64,000 bases of DNA from Hymenobacter sedentarius (GCF_001507645.1 NZ_CP013909.1:2666001-2730000), one strand, 5' to 3'. Numbered from the stretch's first letter, positions 1 to 8,914 are shown. Notes: generated by a model not told the origin, from the letters alone. Program-made: numbers and translations.

Positions 1-908
1 TGGATATCATCCGTTCGCTGCGCGAGGAATTGAGCAAAAAAGGGCTGGATTCGTTGATTAGCTACGCGTACGCCGATTTTGAGCGGTTGGCCACTGCGCC
101 GCAGGGCGCCCTCTACCTCATGGGCGTGAGCACGCGCAACGTGCTGGGTACCGACCACAAAAACGCCGCCGACATGCAGCTCTGCATCGATGCGATGGAG
201 GTGATGTACACCCGCCCCGACATTGGCACGTTTGTGCTCGTGGCCGGCGACCGCGACTACATCCCGGTGCTGCAGCACCTGCGCCGCCAGGCCCGGCAGG
301 TGCTGGTGGCGGGCTTCCGTGAGGCCGTGTCCGGCGACTTGCTCCAAAACATCGGCGCCGACCATTTCCTCGACGCCCGCGACCTGCTTTCCCACGAGCG
401 AGTGCAGCAGCTGGAGAAGCGCCGGGCCGAGCGCCAGCGCATCATCGAAGAGAGCCGTCGCTTGCGCGAGCAGGGGTTGGCTAGCCCACAAGCCCCGGGC
501 GGCGCCCCCAAAGCACCCGGCGCCCCAGCTCCCACAACGCCACGGCCCCCAGGCCCCCGGGTGCCCGACGAAGTAGCCGATTTTGCAACCTACCGCCGCC
601 TCGACACGGAAGACGAGCGCCGCACACTGGGCTGCATCATCAGCGAATTTCAGAAGCTCGAGGCCAAGCAGCAGCGCCGGGTGCGCGACCTGTGGCTGGG
701 CCCCTTCATGCGCGTGCTCACCGACGAGCTGACAGAGTTGACCGATTTCGAGCGTCGGGATTTGCTCAACAAATTGCGCGATGCCGGCGCCATTCGCATC
801 GAAAAGCGCGAAGGCGAGCCGCACCCGTTTTCGGTTATCATCCTCAATTACAACCACCCCGACGTGCTGGAATTGCAGCCCAGCGAGGAGAAGGAGGGGC
901 AGGCTTAG
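1..908 (+). CDS. NYN-domain (PIN-like) protein, 5' end outside window
   Basis: The frame is open from base 3 (DIIRSLREEL...), so the true start lies upstream; the TTG at 30 is only the first start-like codon. The first ~125 visible residues match the NYN/LabA-DUF88 fold, a PIN-like nuclease family. Its conserved acidic positions are present in KNAADMQLCID and in LVAGDRDYIPVL, followed by the alternating strand VLVAGF. A charged helix and a Pro/Ala-rich linker (about residues 150-185) lead to a ~100-residue C-terminal region (FATYRRLDTEDERRTLG ... DAGAIRIEKREGEPHPFSVI) that resembles an OST-HTH/LOTUS-type winged helix. NYN proteins usually cleave or bind RNA, so a cytoplasmic RNA-processing role is likely. 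The substrate is unknown, and the N-terminal catalytic Asp (FIDGDN type) is outside the window. Confidence 0.8.
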   Translation, partial: DIIRSLREELSKKGLDSLISYAYADFERLATAPQGALYLMGVSTRNVLGTDHKNAADMQLCIDAMEVMYTRPDIGTFVLVAGDRDYIPVLQHLRRQARQVLVAGFREAVSGDLLQNIGADHFLDARDLLSHERVQQLEKRRAERQRIIEESRRLREQGLASPQAPGGAPKAPGAPAPTTPRPPGPRVPDEVADFATYRRLDTEDERRTLGCIISEFQKLEAKQQRRVRDLWLGPFMRVLTDELTELTDFERRDLLNKLRDAGAIRIEKREGEPHPFSVIILNYNHPDVLELQPSEEKEGQA

Positions 909-1216
909 TATATGGCTCAACGCGTTTGGGCGGTGCGTTGGACTGCGCAATAAGGCCAGTAAGAGCAGTCCAAAAAGAACGGTCATGCAGAGCGCAGCGA
1001 AGCATCTTATCACGCCGGAGTCGTTCTGCGGGGATAAGATGCTTCGCTGCGCTCTGCATGACAACAGGCGCGGGCGAGTTGGTGCGCCACGCTCGTCACT
1101 ATGCTCTAGCTATCACAGACGCCCAACGAAACTACCCCAACCCGAAAGAGGAACTTTATCTGGTTCTTTGCCGGATATCTTGTATCAACTCCCATTCCAA
1201 CGCTCAGCTCGTGCGC
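909..1216. other. Intergenic stretch with palindromic repeat
   Basis: 308 bases between the NYN gene and the M3 peptidase. It holds one copy of the dispersed palindrome (982-1062) and the presumed promoter and leader of the peptidase. The peptidase frame is open through this stretch back to 692, but that extension runs through the palindrome and the neighbour's coding region in another frame, so I treat it as non-coding. Confidence 0.6.
982..1062. repeat. Dispersed palindromic element, copy A
   Basis: Perfect 30-bp inverted repeat: 982-1011 (GTCATGCAGAGCGCAGCGAA then GCATCTTATC) and 1033-1062, separated by a 21-base loop. The same termini (GTCATG outside, AGCATCTTATC inside) recur at 4596-4678, 18139-18221 and 43087-43171. 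It would form a long hairpin in RNA or single-stranded DNA. No transposase is encoded inside. Confidence 0.9.
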
Positions 1217-3472
1217 ATGACCCCACCGAATACGTCCCTTGGTAAAGCTCTTTTGGCCAATGCCTTTCTCACCTTTAGCCTAGCTGCCTGCCTGATGCCA
1301 ACATCCAGCCATGCCCAACCCACGTCGGGCGCCGCGGCCACTGCGGCTTCGACGGCCACTAACCCGCTGCTGGCGCCCTGGAGCGGGCCCTACGGCGGCG
1401 TGCCGGCGTTTGATAAGGTAAAAGTAGAGCAGTTTAAGCCGGCGCTGGAAGCGGCGATGGCCGAAAACCTCCGCGAAATCGACGTTATTGCCGGCAACAA
1501 GCAGGCCCCGACGTTCGACAACACCATTGCCGCACTGGAGCGGGCCGGCGAGCGGCTCGACGAAGTGCGCACCGTGTACGGCATCTGGTCTGGCACACTG
1601 AGCAGCCCCGACGTGCAGGCCATTGAGCGCGAAATGTCGCCCCGCATGGCCGCCTTCGCCGACCAGATTAACCAAAACGAGCCGCTGTTTCGGCGCGTGG
1701 AGGCCGTGTACAACTCGCCGGCCAAAAAGCAGCTCACGCCCGAGCAGCAGCGCCTTACCTGGGTGTACTACAACAACTTCGTGCGGGCCGGGGCCAAGCT
1801 CGACGCCACGGCCAAATCCCGCCTCTCGGCCATCAACCAGCGGCTGGCCGGCCTCTTCACCCGCTTCAGCCAGAACGTGCTGGCCGACGAAACCGACTCT
1901 GTGCTGGTGCTGAAAAGCCCGGCCGAAATGAGCGGCCTGCCCGCCTCCCTGCGCGACGACGCGGCCAACGCCGCCACAGCCCGCAAGCTCACGGCCGCCG
2001 GCGCCATCACCAACACCCGCTCGTCGATTGAGCCGTTTCTGACCTACTCGGACCAGCGCAAGCTGCGCGAGAAGGCCTGGCGCATGTTCTACAACCGCGG
2101 CGACAACGGCGGCGTGCACGACAACAACGCCATTATTACCCAGATTCTGCAGTTGCGCGCCGAGCGGGCCAAGCTGCTGGGCTACAAAACCCACGCCCAC
2201 TGGCGCCTCGACAACACCATGGCCAAAACGCCCGAAGCGGCCATGGCCCTGATGGAGGAAGTGTGGACGCCCGCCGTGGCCCGCGTGAAGCAGGAAGTGG
2301 CCGACATGCAGGCGCTAGCCAAAAAAGAAGGCGCCCCGGCCGATTTCAAAATTGAGCCGTGGGACTACCGCTACTACGCCGAAAAGGTGCGCAAGGCCCG
2401 CTACGACCTCGACCAGAACGAAGTGAAGCAGTACCTGCAGCTCGACAAGATGCGCGAAGGCATGTTTTGGGTGGCCGGTGAGCTGTTCAATTTCAACTTC
2501 ACGCCCGTGACCGACGTGCCCGTGTACCACCCCGACGTGAAGGTGTGGGAGGTGAAGGACAAAACCACCGGCAAGCACGTGGGCCTGTGGTACTTCGACC
2601 CCTACGCCCGGCCCGGCAAGCGCTCCGGCGCCTGGATGAACGCCTACCGCAACCAGCAGCGCATGGACGGCAAGGAAGTGGCCACCATCGTGTCGAACAA
2701 CTCCAACTTCGTGAAGGGCAAGGAGGGCCAGCCCGTGCTCATCTCCTGGACCGACGCCTCCACCTTGTTTCACGAGTTTGGCCACGCGCTGCACGGCCTT
2801 TCCTCGAATGTGACGTACCCGACGCTGGCGGGCACGAGCGTGGTGCGCGACTACGTGGAATTCCCCTCGCAGCTGCTCGAAAACTGGCTGCCCACCCCGC
2901 AGGTGCTCAACCGCTTTGCCCTGCATTACCAGACCGGCAAGCCCATCCCGCAGGCCCTGGTCGACCGCATCGAAAAGGCCTCCACATTTAACCAGGGGTT
3001 CGAAACCACCGAGTTTCTAGCCAGCGCCCTCATCGACATGAAGCTGCACCTGGCCGGCGACCAAAAGATTGACCCCGACAAGTTTGAGCGCGAAACCCTG
3101 GCCCAGCTCGGCATGCCCCGCGAGATTGTGATGCGCCACCGCACGCCGCAGTTCTCGCATGTGTTCTCCTCCGATGGCTACTCGGCCGGCTACTACAGCT
3201 ACCTGTGGTCGGTGGTGCTGGCGGCCGATGCCTTCAGCGCCTTCACCGAAGCCGGCGGCCCCTACGACAAAGCCGTGGGCCAGCGCCTGACCAAGTACGT
3301 CTTCTCCGTGGGCAACACCGTGGACCCCGCCGAAGCCTACCGCAAATTCCGCGGCCGCGACCCGAAAATCGACGCACTGATGAAGGAGCGCGGCTTCCCC
3401 ATGACGGCCAAAAAAACTACCAAAGCGCCGGCAAAAGCCCCGGTTAAGAAGGGGGTTGGCAAGAAAAGCTAA
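1217..3472 (+). CDS. Exported M3-family metallopeptidase (peptidyl-dipeptidase Dcp-like)
   Basis: A 751-residue zinc oligopeptidase of the M3 (thimet/Dcp) family. The zinc site is visible: HEFGH at residues 519-523, with the third ligand Glu about residue 548 in RDYVEFPSQ. The length fits Dcp. I chose ATG 1217 because it gives a signal peptide (hydrophobic ANAFLTFSLAACLM, then SSHAQP), so the enzyme probably acts in the periplasm, removing C-terminal dipeptides from short peptides. The C-terminus carries an added Lys/Ala-rich tail (TAKKTTKAPAKAPVKKG). It is followed by a strong terminator at 3524, so it looks monocistronic. Dcp versus oligopeptidase A specificity cannot be decided by eye. Confidence 0.92.
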   Translation: MTPPNTSLGKALLANAFLTFSLAACLMPTSSHAQPTSGAAATAASTATNPLLAPWSGPYGGVPAFDKVKVEQFKPALEAAMAENLREIDVIAGNKQAPTFDNTIAALERAGERLDEVRTVYGIWSGTLSSPDVQAIEREMSPRMAAFADQINQNEPLFRRVEAVYNSPAKKQLTPEQQRLTWVYYNNFVRAGAKLDATAKSRLSAINQRLAGLFTRFSQNVLADETDSVLVLKSPAEMSGLPASLRDDAANAATARKLTAAGAITNTRSSIEPFLTYSDQRKLREKAWRMFYNRGDNGGVHDNNAIITQILQLRAERAKLLGYKTHAHWRLDNTMAKTPEAAMALMEEVWTPAVARVKQEVADMQALAKKEGAPADFKIEPWDYRYYAEKVRKARYDLDQNEVKQYLQLDKMREGMFWVAGELFNFNFTPVTDVPVYHPDVKVWEVKDKTTGKHVGLWYFDPYARPGKRSGAWMNAYRNQQRMDGKEVATIVSNNSNFVKGKEGQPVLISWTDASTLFHEFGHALHGLSSNVTYPTLAGTSVVRDYVEFPSQLLENWLPTPQVLNRFALHYQTGKPIPQALVDRIEKASTFNQGFETTEFLASALIDMKLHLAGDQKIDPDKFERETLAQLGMPREIVMRHRTPQFSHVFSSDGYSAGYYSYLWSVVLAADAFSAFTEAGGPYDKAVGQRLTKYVFSVGNTVDPAEAYRKFRGRDPKIDALMKERGFPMTAKKTTKAPAKAPVKKGVGKKS

Positions 3473-3523
3473 TTGAGCTGAATGCGAGCGGTGCTCGATT
3501 GCTCTATAACGCTGATGTTACCC

Positions 3524-3557
3524 AAAAAAGGCCCCGGCAAATGCCGGGGCCTTTTTT
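3524..3557 (+). terminator. Intrinsic terminator after the M3 peptidase
   Basis: AAAAAAGGCCCCGGC - AAAT - GCCGGGGCCTTTTTT: a GC-rich stem flanked by A6 and T6, 52 bases after the stop codon. The symmetric A/T tracts allow function on both strands. Confidence 0.9.
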
Positions 3558-3632
3558 GTAGGTGCCCGGCAGCCCAACCTTTCCAACCCGAGGCCAGTAC
3601 AGCCTAAGGTTCTTCCATCCAATACTTTTGCT

Positions 3633-3977
3633 ATGTCCAGATTCAATCCTGCCTCTTCGGGCCCGGCGCTCGATGCGGCCATCCAAGCTGTGAAAGGTGA
3701 TTTGACGGCACCCCTGGCCGCCAGCGAGCTGGATAGCTGGATGCGCCTGCTCGACGGCACGGGCAGCGGCGCGCAGGGCGCCATGCTGGTTGAAATGACC
3801 AACCTCAAAGCCTACATCCGGCACGGCGATGTGGCCAACATCAGCCACTCGCTCCACACGCTGGGCCACCTCACCACCAAAGCCGCCGACGATACCAACG
3901 TGGACGAGGAAACCCGCAGCAAGCTGCACCGCCTGGGCGAGGCCCTGCTGGCCGCCAGCACCACTCTGGCAGGGTAG
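3633..3977 (+). CDS. Small conserved-looking protein, paralogue of the next gene
   Basis: 114 residues, soluble, no signal peptide or membrane segment, mostly helical by composition. I do not recognise the family. It aligns with the product of 4134-4505 over the middle region: LDSWMRLLDG / IDNWIQHLRS, EMTNLKAYIRHGD / ELEILRGHIDNNN, and SHSLHTLGHLTTKAA / SIAFQNLGEMTAQSA. The pair therefore arose by duplication. A TACTTTTG box resembling the Bacteroidota -7 element sits at 3623-3630, immediately before ATG 3633, which would make the transcript nearly leaderless, or the true start may be different. Function unknown. Confidence 0.7.
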   Translation: MSRFNPASSGPALDAAIQAVKGDLTAPLAASELDSWMRLLDGTGSGAQGAMLVEMTNLKAYIRHGDVANISHSLHTLGHLTTKAADDTNVDEETRSKLHRLGEALLAASTTLAG

Positions 3978-4133
3978 GGGCTTGGCCCTTGCAATAAGCG
4001 CCGGTAGCTGGCTCCAGTGCCAAAGCATTGGTTTTTTGCTTGCCCGGCTGCGTACCTTCGTGGGCGCAAGCCCTGGTTGGCCGGCCACCGCGTGCCGACC
4101 AGCCCCATTTCCCTTTTCTCTTCATTCCTCCTC

Positions 4134-4505
4134 ATGAGCTTTATTTCCGAAGTAGAATCCAGCATCCAAACCCTGTTCACGGCCACCGGCCAAGGTTTTC
4201 AGATGGACCCCACCGCGGGCTACACCCAGATTGACAACTGGATTCAGCACCTGCGCTCCCTCGACGAGCCCGTGCTGCGTCCCATTGTAAAAGAGCTGGA
4301 AATCCTGCGCGGCCACATCGACAACAACAACGCGGCCGGCATGTCCATCGCCTTCCAGAACCTGGGCGAGATGACGGCCCAATCGGCGCTGTCGGTGCAC
4401 AACTTCAGCGGCAACGGCGACAAGGCCCGCGAAATCAGCCAGAAGCTGATTGCCGCCGCCGGCAACCTGCGCCATCTGGCCAACAGCGCGCCCGCCGCTC
4501 ACTAA
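4134..4505 (+). CDS. Small conserved-looking protein, paralogue of the previous gene
   Basis: 123 residues from ATG 4134 (MSFISEVESSIQTLF). The frame is open further upstream, but the extra residues show no conservation with the paralogue. The two proteins share the pattern DxW-x(3)-L, a central Glu/Leu helix and a LGxxTxxxA stretch, and both end in an Ala-rich helix. A 156-base gap separates the genes, and a long nested palindrome follows the stop. Both may be cytoplasmic helical-bundle proteins; no function can be assigned. Confidence 0.75.
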   Translation: MSFISEVESSIQTLFTATGQGFQMDPTAGYTQIDNWIQHLRSLDEPVLRPIVKELEILRGHIDNNNAAGMSIAFQNLGEMTAQSALSVHNFSGNGDKAREISQKLIAAAGNLRHLANSAPAAH

Positions 4506-4549
4506 GCGCCGTTGAGCTGCCGGCTGGTCAAGCCAAAAAGTCCAAAACG

Positions 4550-4724
4550 AGAACGTCATGCTGAGCGAAGGCGAAGCATCTCGTCCGTACCTCTTGTCAT
4601 GCAGAGCGCAGCGAAGCATCTTATCGCCGCTGAACGACTCGTTCGGACGTGATAAGATGCTTCCTTCGTCAGCATGACAAGAGGTACGGACGAGATGCTT
4701 CGCCTTCGCTCAGCATGACGTTCT
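4550..4724. repeat. Nested palindromic element, copy B (double hairpin)
   Basis: An outer inverted repeat (4550-4600 with 4672-4724; arms contain GTCATGCTGAGCGAAGGCGA and CATCTCGTCCGTACCTCTTG) encloses an inner copy of the dispersed palindrome (4596-4625 with 4651-4678). The inner arms are of two variants: the left is GTCATGCAGAGCGCAGCGAA-type, the right GTCATGCTGACGAAGGAAGC-type. It lies between convergent genes and could act as a transcription barrier. Confidence 0.88.
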
Positions 4725-4732
4725 TTTTGTTG

Positions 4733-6484
4733 CTAGTAGCCCAGCGCCGTGTCGTCGCCGCGCGGGTCGGCGCCGCCTTCCAGCTTGCCTTGGGGCAGCA
4801 CCCGGATAATGTCGAGGCGGCCCCAGGGCAGGCGGGGGTTGAGGTGGTAGCCGCGGGCACGCAGGGTGTCCTGGGCTGCTGGCAGTAGGGCACCGGCTTC
4901 CACGTCAATCACATCGGGGAGCCACTGGTGGTGCAGGCGCGGGGCTGCCACGGCCTGCTGCGCATTGAGGCCGTAGTCGACCACGCCCAGAATGGTTTGC
5001 AGCACGCTGGTGATGATGGTGCTGCCGCCCGGCGAGCCCACCACCAGCGCCACTTTGCCGTTGCGGGTGAGGATGGTAGGCGTCATGCTGCTGAGCATGC
5101 GCTTGCCGGGCGCAATGGCGTTGGCGGTGCCGCCCACCAGGCCGTAGGCGTTGGGCACCCCGGCTTTGGCGCTGAAATCGTCCATCTCATTATTGAGCAG
5201 AAAGCCCGCACCGGGCACCACCACTTTGCTGCCGTAGGCCCCGTTGAGGGTGGTGGTGCAGCTCACGGCGTTGCCAAAGGCATCGATGATGCTGTAGTGC
5301 GTGGTTTCGTTGCTTTCGTAGCCGGGCAGGCCCTTGCCGGCGGTCACCTCCGAGCTGGGCGTGGCCCGGCCGTCGGGCCGGATGGTGGCCGCGCGCTGGC
5401 GGTTGTAGTCCACATCCAGCAGCTTTTGCACCGGCACAAAGCCAAAGTCCGGGTCGCCGAGGTAGGTGGCGCGGTCGGCGTACACGCGGCGCTCCACTTC
5501 AGTGATGTCGTGCACGGCCATGGGCGTGTGGTAGCCGGTCTGGGCCAGGTCGATGGGCTCGAGCATTTGCAGCATTTGCAGCAGGGCAATGCCCCCGGAG
5601 CTGGGCGGCGGCATCGTAATCACGTCGTAGTCGCGGTAGCGGCCGCGCAGCGGCTCGCGCCACTTGGGCTGGTAGCTATCCAGGTCTTTCTGGCTCACCA
5701 GGCCGCCGCCGCGCTTCATTTCGGCCAGCAGCAAGCGGGCGGTTTCGCCGCGGTAGAAGCCGGCCCGGCCCTGGTCGCGCACGCGCGCCAGGGTGCGGGC
5801 CAGCTCGGGCAGGCGCAGGGTGTCGCCGGCCTTCCACTCGCCGCCACCAGGGCGCAGGTAGGCGGGAGTGCTGCCCGGGTTGTACTTCTGAAAATCGGCG
5901 CGGGTGCGGTTGAGGCCGGCGGCCTCCTTCACCGTGAGCGGGAAGCCCTTGGCCGCCAGCGCCACCGCCGGCTGCACCAGAGCCGGCCACGAGAGCTTGC
6001 CCAGCTGCTTGTGCAGCACCGCCATGCCGGCCACGGTACCGGGCGTGCCCACCGCCAGGGGGCCGGCCGTGCTCAGGCCTTCTACCACGTTGCCCTGCTT
6101 GTCGAGGTACATGTCGCGGGTGGCGCCGGCAGGGGCCGTTTCGCGGAAATCGAGGCTGCCGGCCGAGCCGTTGCGGTCGCGGTAAAGCAGGAAGCCGCCC
6201 CCGCCGATGTTGCCGGCCACGGGCAGCACCACGGCCAGGGCAAACTGCACGGCCACAGCCGCATCGTAGGCATTGCCGCCGCGCTGCAGTATCTGGGTGC
6301 CGATTTTGGAAGCTTCCGGGTGGGCCGACACCACCATGGCGTAGTTGGCCAGCCGCGGCGCGGCGGCCTGCGGCAGGGGCGAGGCCAGAGAGCTTTCAAA
6401 GGGCCGCGAAGTGGACGTTACGGGCCGCTCGGCCGAGCAGGCCAGCAGCAGCGCCAGCGGAACAGCAAAAAAACGAGTCTTCAT
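4733..6484 (-). CDS. ggt: Gamma-glutamyltransferase, exported lipoprotein
   Basis: 583 residues. Gamma-glutamyltransferase/glutathione hydrolase is an Ntn-hydrolase made as a precursor that cleaves itself before a catalytic Thr. That site is visible as NETTHYSI, nucleophile about Thr395, followed by DAFGNAVSCTTTLNGAYGS and the substrate-loop sequence LLNNEMDDF. The late PGGSTIITSVLQTIL motif is also typical. ATG 6484 gives a lipoprotein signal (MKTRFFAVPLALLLAC), so it should be anchored in the periplasm and supply Glu and Cys-Gly from glutathione or act on gamma-glutamyl peptides. An adjacent ATG at 6487 is the alternative start. It is divergent from glgB, with 146 bases between. Confidence 0.95.
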   Translation of the reverse strand: MKTRFFAVPLALLLACSAERPVTSTSRPFESSLASPLPQAAAPRLANYAMVVSAHPEASKIGTQILQRGGNAYDAAVAVQFALAVVLPVAGNIGGGGFLLYRDRNGSAGSLDFRETAPAGATRDMYLDKQGNVVEGLSTAGPLAVGTPGTVAGMAVLHKQLGKLSWPALVQPAVALAAKGFPLTVKEAAGLNRTRADFQKYNPGSTPAYLRPGGGEWKAGDTLRLPELARTLARVRDQGRAGFYRGETARLLLAEMKRGGGLVSQKDLDSYQPKWREPLRGRYRDYDVITMPPPSSGGIALLQMLQMLEPIDLAQTGYHTPMAVHDITEVERRVYADRATYLGDPDFGFVPVQKLLDVDYNRQRAATIRPDGRATPSSEVTAGKGLPGYESNETTHYSIIDAFGNAVSCTTTLNGAYGSKVVVPGAGFLLNNEMDDFSAKAGVPNAYGLVGGTANAIAPGKRMLSSMTPTILTRNGKVALVVGSPGGSTIITSVLQTILGVVDYGLNAQQAVAAPRLHHQWLPDVIDVEAGALLPAAQDTLRARGYHLNPRLPWGRLDIIRVLPQGKLEGGADPRGDDTALGY

Positions 6485-6603
6485 CATTGGGCAAAATAAC
6501 GTTATGATTGCCGCTGTAACTACACCACGCGCTAAATAGCCGCTGATGGCAAGTAAATTACCGGCCGGCTGCCGCCGTTGTCGGGCCGGTAGCTCCAACG
6601 CGT

Positions 6604-6611
6604 TACTTTTG
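6604..6611 (+). promoter_or_regulatory. Putative -7 box of the glgB promoter
   Basis: TACTTTTG fits the Bacteroidota -7 consensus TAnnTTTG and lies 20 bases before ATG 6631. The nearest TTG that could serve as a -33 box (6577-6579) is spaced 24 bases away, a little long. Confidence 0.45.
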
Positions 6612-6630
6612 GCGCAAACCTTCCGCAATC

Positions 6631-8685
6631 ATGGCTAAGTCGAAACCTACCGCTCCCGCAGCCGCCCAAGCCCCGCGCCGGGCCTCGCTGGCACTCGTGA
6701 AAAATGACCCCTGGCTGGCGCCGTTCGAGCCCGTGCTGCAGCAGCGGCTGGCCCGGCTCCGGGCCCGGCTGGCCGAGATTGAGCAGCACCACGGCTCGCT
6801 GGCCAATTATGCCACGGCCCACCAGCAGCTGGGCCTGAACCACGACGCCCGCCGCGGCGGCTACGTGTACCGGGAGTGGGCGCCGGGGGCCACGGCGCTG
6901 TACCTGGTCGGGGATTTCAACGGCTGGGACCGCCAGGCCAACCCCCTGCAGAAGCTGGAATACGGCGTGTGGGAAGTGTTTTTGCCCGATGCTGAATACC
7001 AACATCGCCTCACCCACGGCAGCCGCTACAAGGTGCACGTGGTGACCGCCGCCGGGGGCAAAGACCGCCTGCCGGCCACCCTGCGCCGCGCCGTGCAGGA
7101 CGAGCAAACCAAGGACTACGCTGCGCAGGTCTGGCGCCCGGAAACGCCGTTCACCTGGACCGACCAGAAGTTTAAAACCGCGGCCGCTGTTCCGGAGCCG
7201 CTGATTTACGAAGCCCACGTGGGCATGGCCACCGAGGAGGGCCGCGTGGGTACCTACCGCGAATTCGCCGACAACATCCTGCCCCGAATCGAGGCCGACG
7301 GCTACAATACCATTCAGCTGATGGCCGTGCAGGAGCACCCATATTACGGCTCGTTCGGTTACCACGTGGCCAATCTGTTTGCCGCCAGCTCCCGCTTCGG
7401 CACGCCCGAAGACCTGAAGTTTCTCATCAACGAAGCCCACCGCCGCGGCATTGCCGTGCTGCTCGACATCGTGCACTCGCACGCCGTGAAAAATGAGGCC
7501 GAGGGCCTGGCCAATTTCGACGGCTCCGGCAACCTGTACTTCCACAAAGGCGAGCGCGGCAACCACCCCGGCTGGGACAGCAAGCTGTTTGACTACGGCC
7601 GGCCCGAGGTGCAGCAGTTTCTGCTCAGTAACGTGCGCTTCTGGCTCGAAGAATACCACTTCGACGGCTTCCGCTTCGATGGCGTGACCAGCATGCTCTA
7701 CCACCACCACGGCGAGGGCGTGGCCTTTATGGGCTACGACAACTACTTCGGGCCGGCTGCCGACGAGGACGCCATTCTCTACCTGCAGCTGGCCACCACG
7801 CTGGCCCACGAATACAAAAAAGGCAGCATCCTGATTGCCGAGGACATGAGCGGCCTGCCCGGTCTGTGCCGCCCCATCAAGGAAGGCGGCGTGGGCTTCG
7901 ATTTCCGTCTGGCCATGGGCATTCCGGACTACTGGATTAAGCTGCTCAAGCACACGCCCGACGAAAACTGGCCCCTCGGCGACCTCTGGCACACGCTTAC
8001 CAACCGCCGCGCCGGCGAGAAAACCATTGCCTACGCCGAAAGCCACGACCAGGCGCTGGTCGGTGACAAGACCTTGTCGCATTGGCTGATAGATGCCGGC
8101 ATCTATACCCACATGCAGGCCGCCGACCTCGACCCCGGCGCGGCCCGCGGCGTGGCGCTGCACAAGCTCATCCGCCTGCTCACGCTGGCCGCAGGCGGCG
8201 AGGGCTACCTCACCTTCATCGGCAACGAGTTTGGCCACCCCGAGTGGGTCGATTTTCCCCGCGAGGGCAACGGCTGGAGCTACCACTTTGCCCGCCGCCA
8301 GTGGAGCCTGGGCGACAACCCCGACCTGAAATACCACCAGCTCGGTGCCTTCGATAAAGCCATGGTGCACATGGCCCGCGAGCGCCACCTGCTGGCTGCC
8401 GGCCCGCCTCACCTACTCAAGCACGACGAGGAAAACAAGGTGCTGGTGTTCGAGCGCGCCGGCCTGGTGTTCGTGGTCAATTTCCACGTCGAAAAAAGTC
8501 TGGTCGACTACCGTTTCTGGGTCACGAAAGAGGGCAAATACCACGTCATCCTATCGTCCGACAACAGCCGTTTCGGCGGCTTCGACCGGCCCGATGAGTC
8601 CTACGTGTACGAGACCTTCGAGCACCAGCTCAGCCTGTACGTGCCGAGCCGGGTTGCGCTGGTGCTGGAGGCGGTGGGGGCTTAG
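6631..8685 (+). CDS. glgB: 1,4-alpha-glucan branching enzyme, GH13 (eukaryote-like subfamily 8 type)
   Basis: 684 residues. An N-terminal CBM48 (YVYREWAPGATALYLVGDFN, about residues 75-160) precedes a GH13 barrel. The signatures SHAVKNEAEGL, LFDYGRPEVQQFLLSN and FDGFRFDGVTSMLYHH are those of the GBE1-type branching enzymes (GH13_8), not the long E. coli GlgB type. Catalytic residues: Asp350 (FRFDG), Glu404 (LIAEDMSG) and Asp473 (ESHDQAL). It forms alpha-1,6 branches in glycogen in the cytoplasm; there is no signal peptide. The first 25 residues are a basic, Ala/Pro-rich extension. No other glycogen synthesis gene is adjacent. Next downstream is the RAYT repeat region. Confidence 0.93.
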   Translation: MAKSKPTAPAAAQAPRRASLALVKNDPWLAPFEPVLQQRLARLRARLAEIEQHHGSLANYATAHQQLGLNHDARRGGYVYREWAPGATALYLVGDFNGWDRQANPLQKLEYGVWEVFLPDAEYQHRLTHGSRYKVHVVTAAGGKDRLPATLRRAVQDEQTKDYAAQVWRPETPFTWTDQKFKTAAAVPEPLIYEAHVGMATEEGRVGTYREFADNILPRIEADGYNTIQLMAVQEHPYYGSFGYHVANLFAASSRFGTPEDLKFLINEAHRRGIAVLLDIVHSHAVKNEAEGLANFDGSGNLYFHKGERGNHPGWDSKLFDYGRPEVQQFLLSNVRFWLEEYHFDGFRFDGVTSMLYHHHGEGVAFMGYDNYFGPAADEDAILYLQLATTLAHEYKKGSILIAEDMSGLPGLCRPIKEGGVGFDFRLAMGIPDYWIKLLKHTPDENWPLGDLWHTLTNRRAGEKTIAYAESHDQALVGDKTLSHWLIDAGIYTHMQAADLDPGAARGVALHKLIRLLTLAAGGEGYLTFIGNEFGHPEWVDFPREGNGWSYHFARRQWSLGDNPDLKYHQLGAFDKAMVHMARERHLLAAGPPHLLKHDEENKVLVFERAGLVFVVNFHVEKSLVDYRFWVTKEGKYHVILSSDNSRFGGFDRPDESYVYETFEHQLSLYVPSRVALVLEAVGA

Positions 8686-8697
8686 CGGTAATAGAAG

Positions 8698-8861
8698 CCA
8701 GTTCGACTGGCCGCAGTCTCAGCGAAGCGACGACTGCGCGCCGCCCGTAGATGCGAGTTTGTAACTCGCTTCTGTGCTGGCATATGACATATGAGGCGAG
8801 TTACAAACTCGCTTTACCCAAGGCATACTGTCGTCGCTTCGCTTAGACAGTTGCCAGCCTG
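8698..8861. repeat. REP pair upstream of the RAYT gene (BIME-like)
   Basis: Two inverted REP units. The short palindromes GCGAGTTTGTAACTCGC (8753-8769) and GCGAGTTACAAACTCGC (8796-8812) are flanked by outer arms that pair with each other: ACTGGCCGCAGTCTCAGCGA / AGCGACGACTG on the left and the complementary TGTCGTCGCTTCGCTTAGAC on the right. The whole is an imperfect 160-base palindrome directly before the transposase gene. Confidence 0.88.
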
Positions 8862-8914
8862 TAAGCGCATTCTAATCGAGTTTCTTTCTACCTCCCATCA
8901 AATGAGCAGTTCCA

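Noticed and set aside
692..1216. N-terminal extension of the M3 peptidase frame back to 692
   Set aside because: It overlaps the NYN gene in another frame and passes through a palindrome; a signal peptide starts at 1217.
4928..8412. Long antisense frames over ggt (4928-6499, plus) and glgB (6532-8412, minus)
   Set aside because: They are Ala/Gly/His/Val-rich shadows caused by high third-position GC; the true genes have complete catalytic motifs.
8753..8812. CRISPR-like repeats near the transposase
   Set aside because: Only two or three units in inverted orientation without equal spacers; they are REPs.
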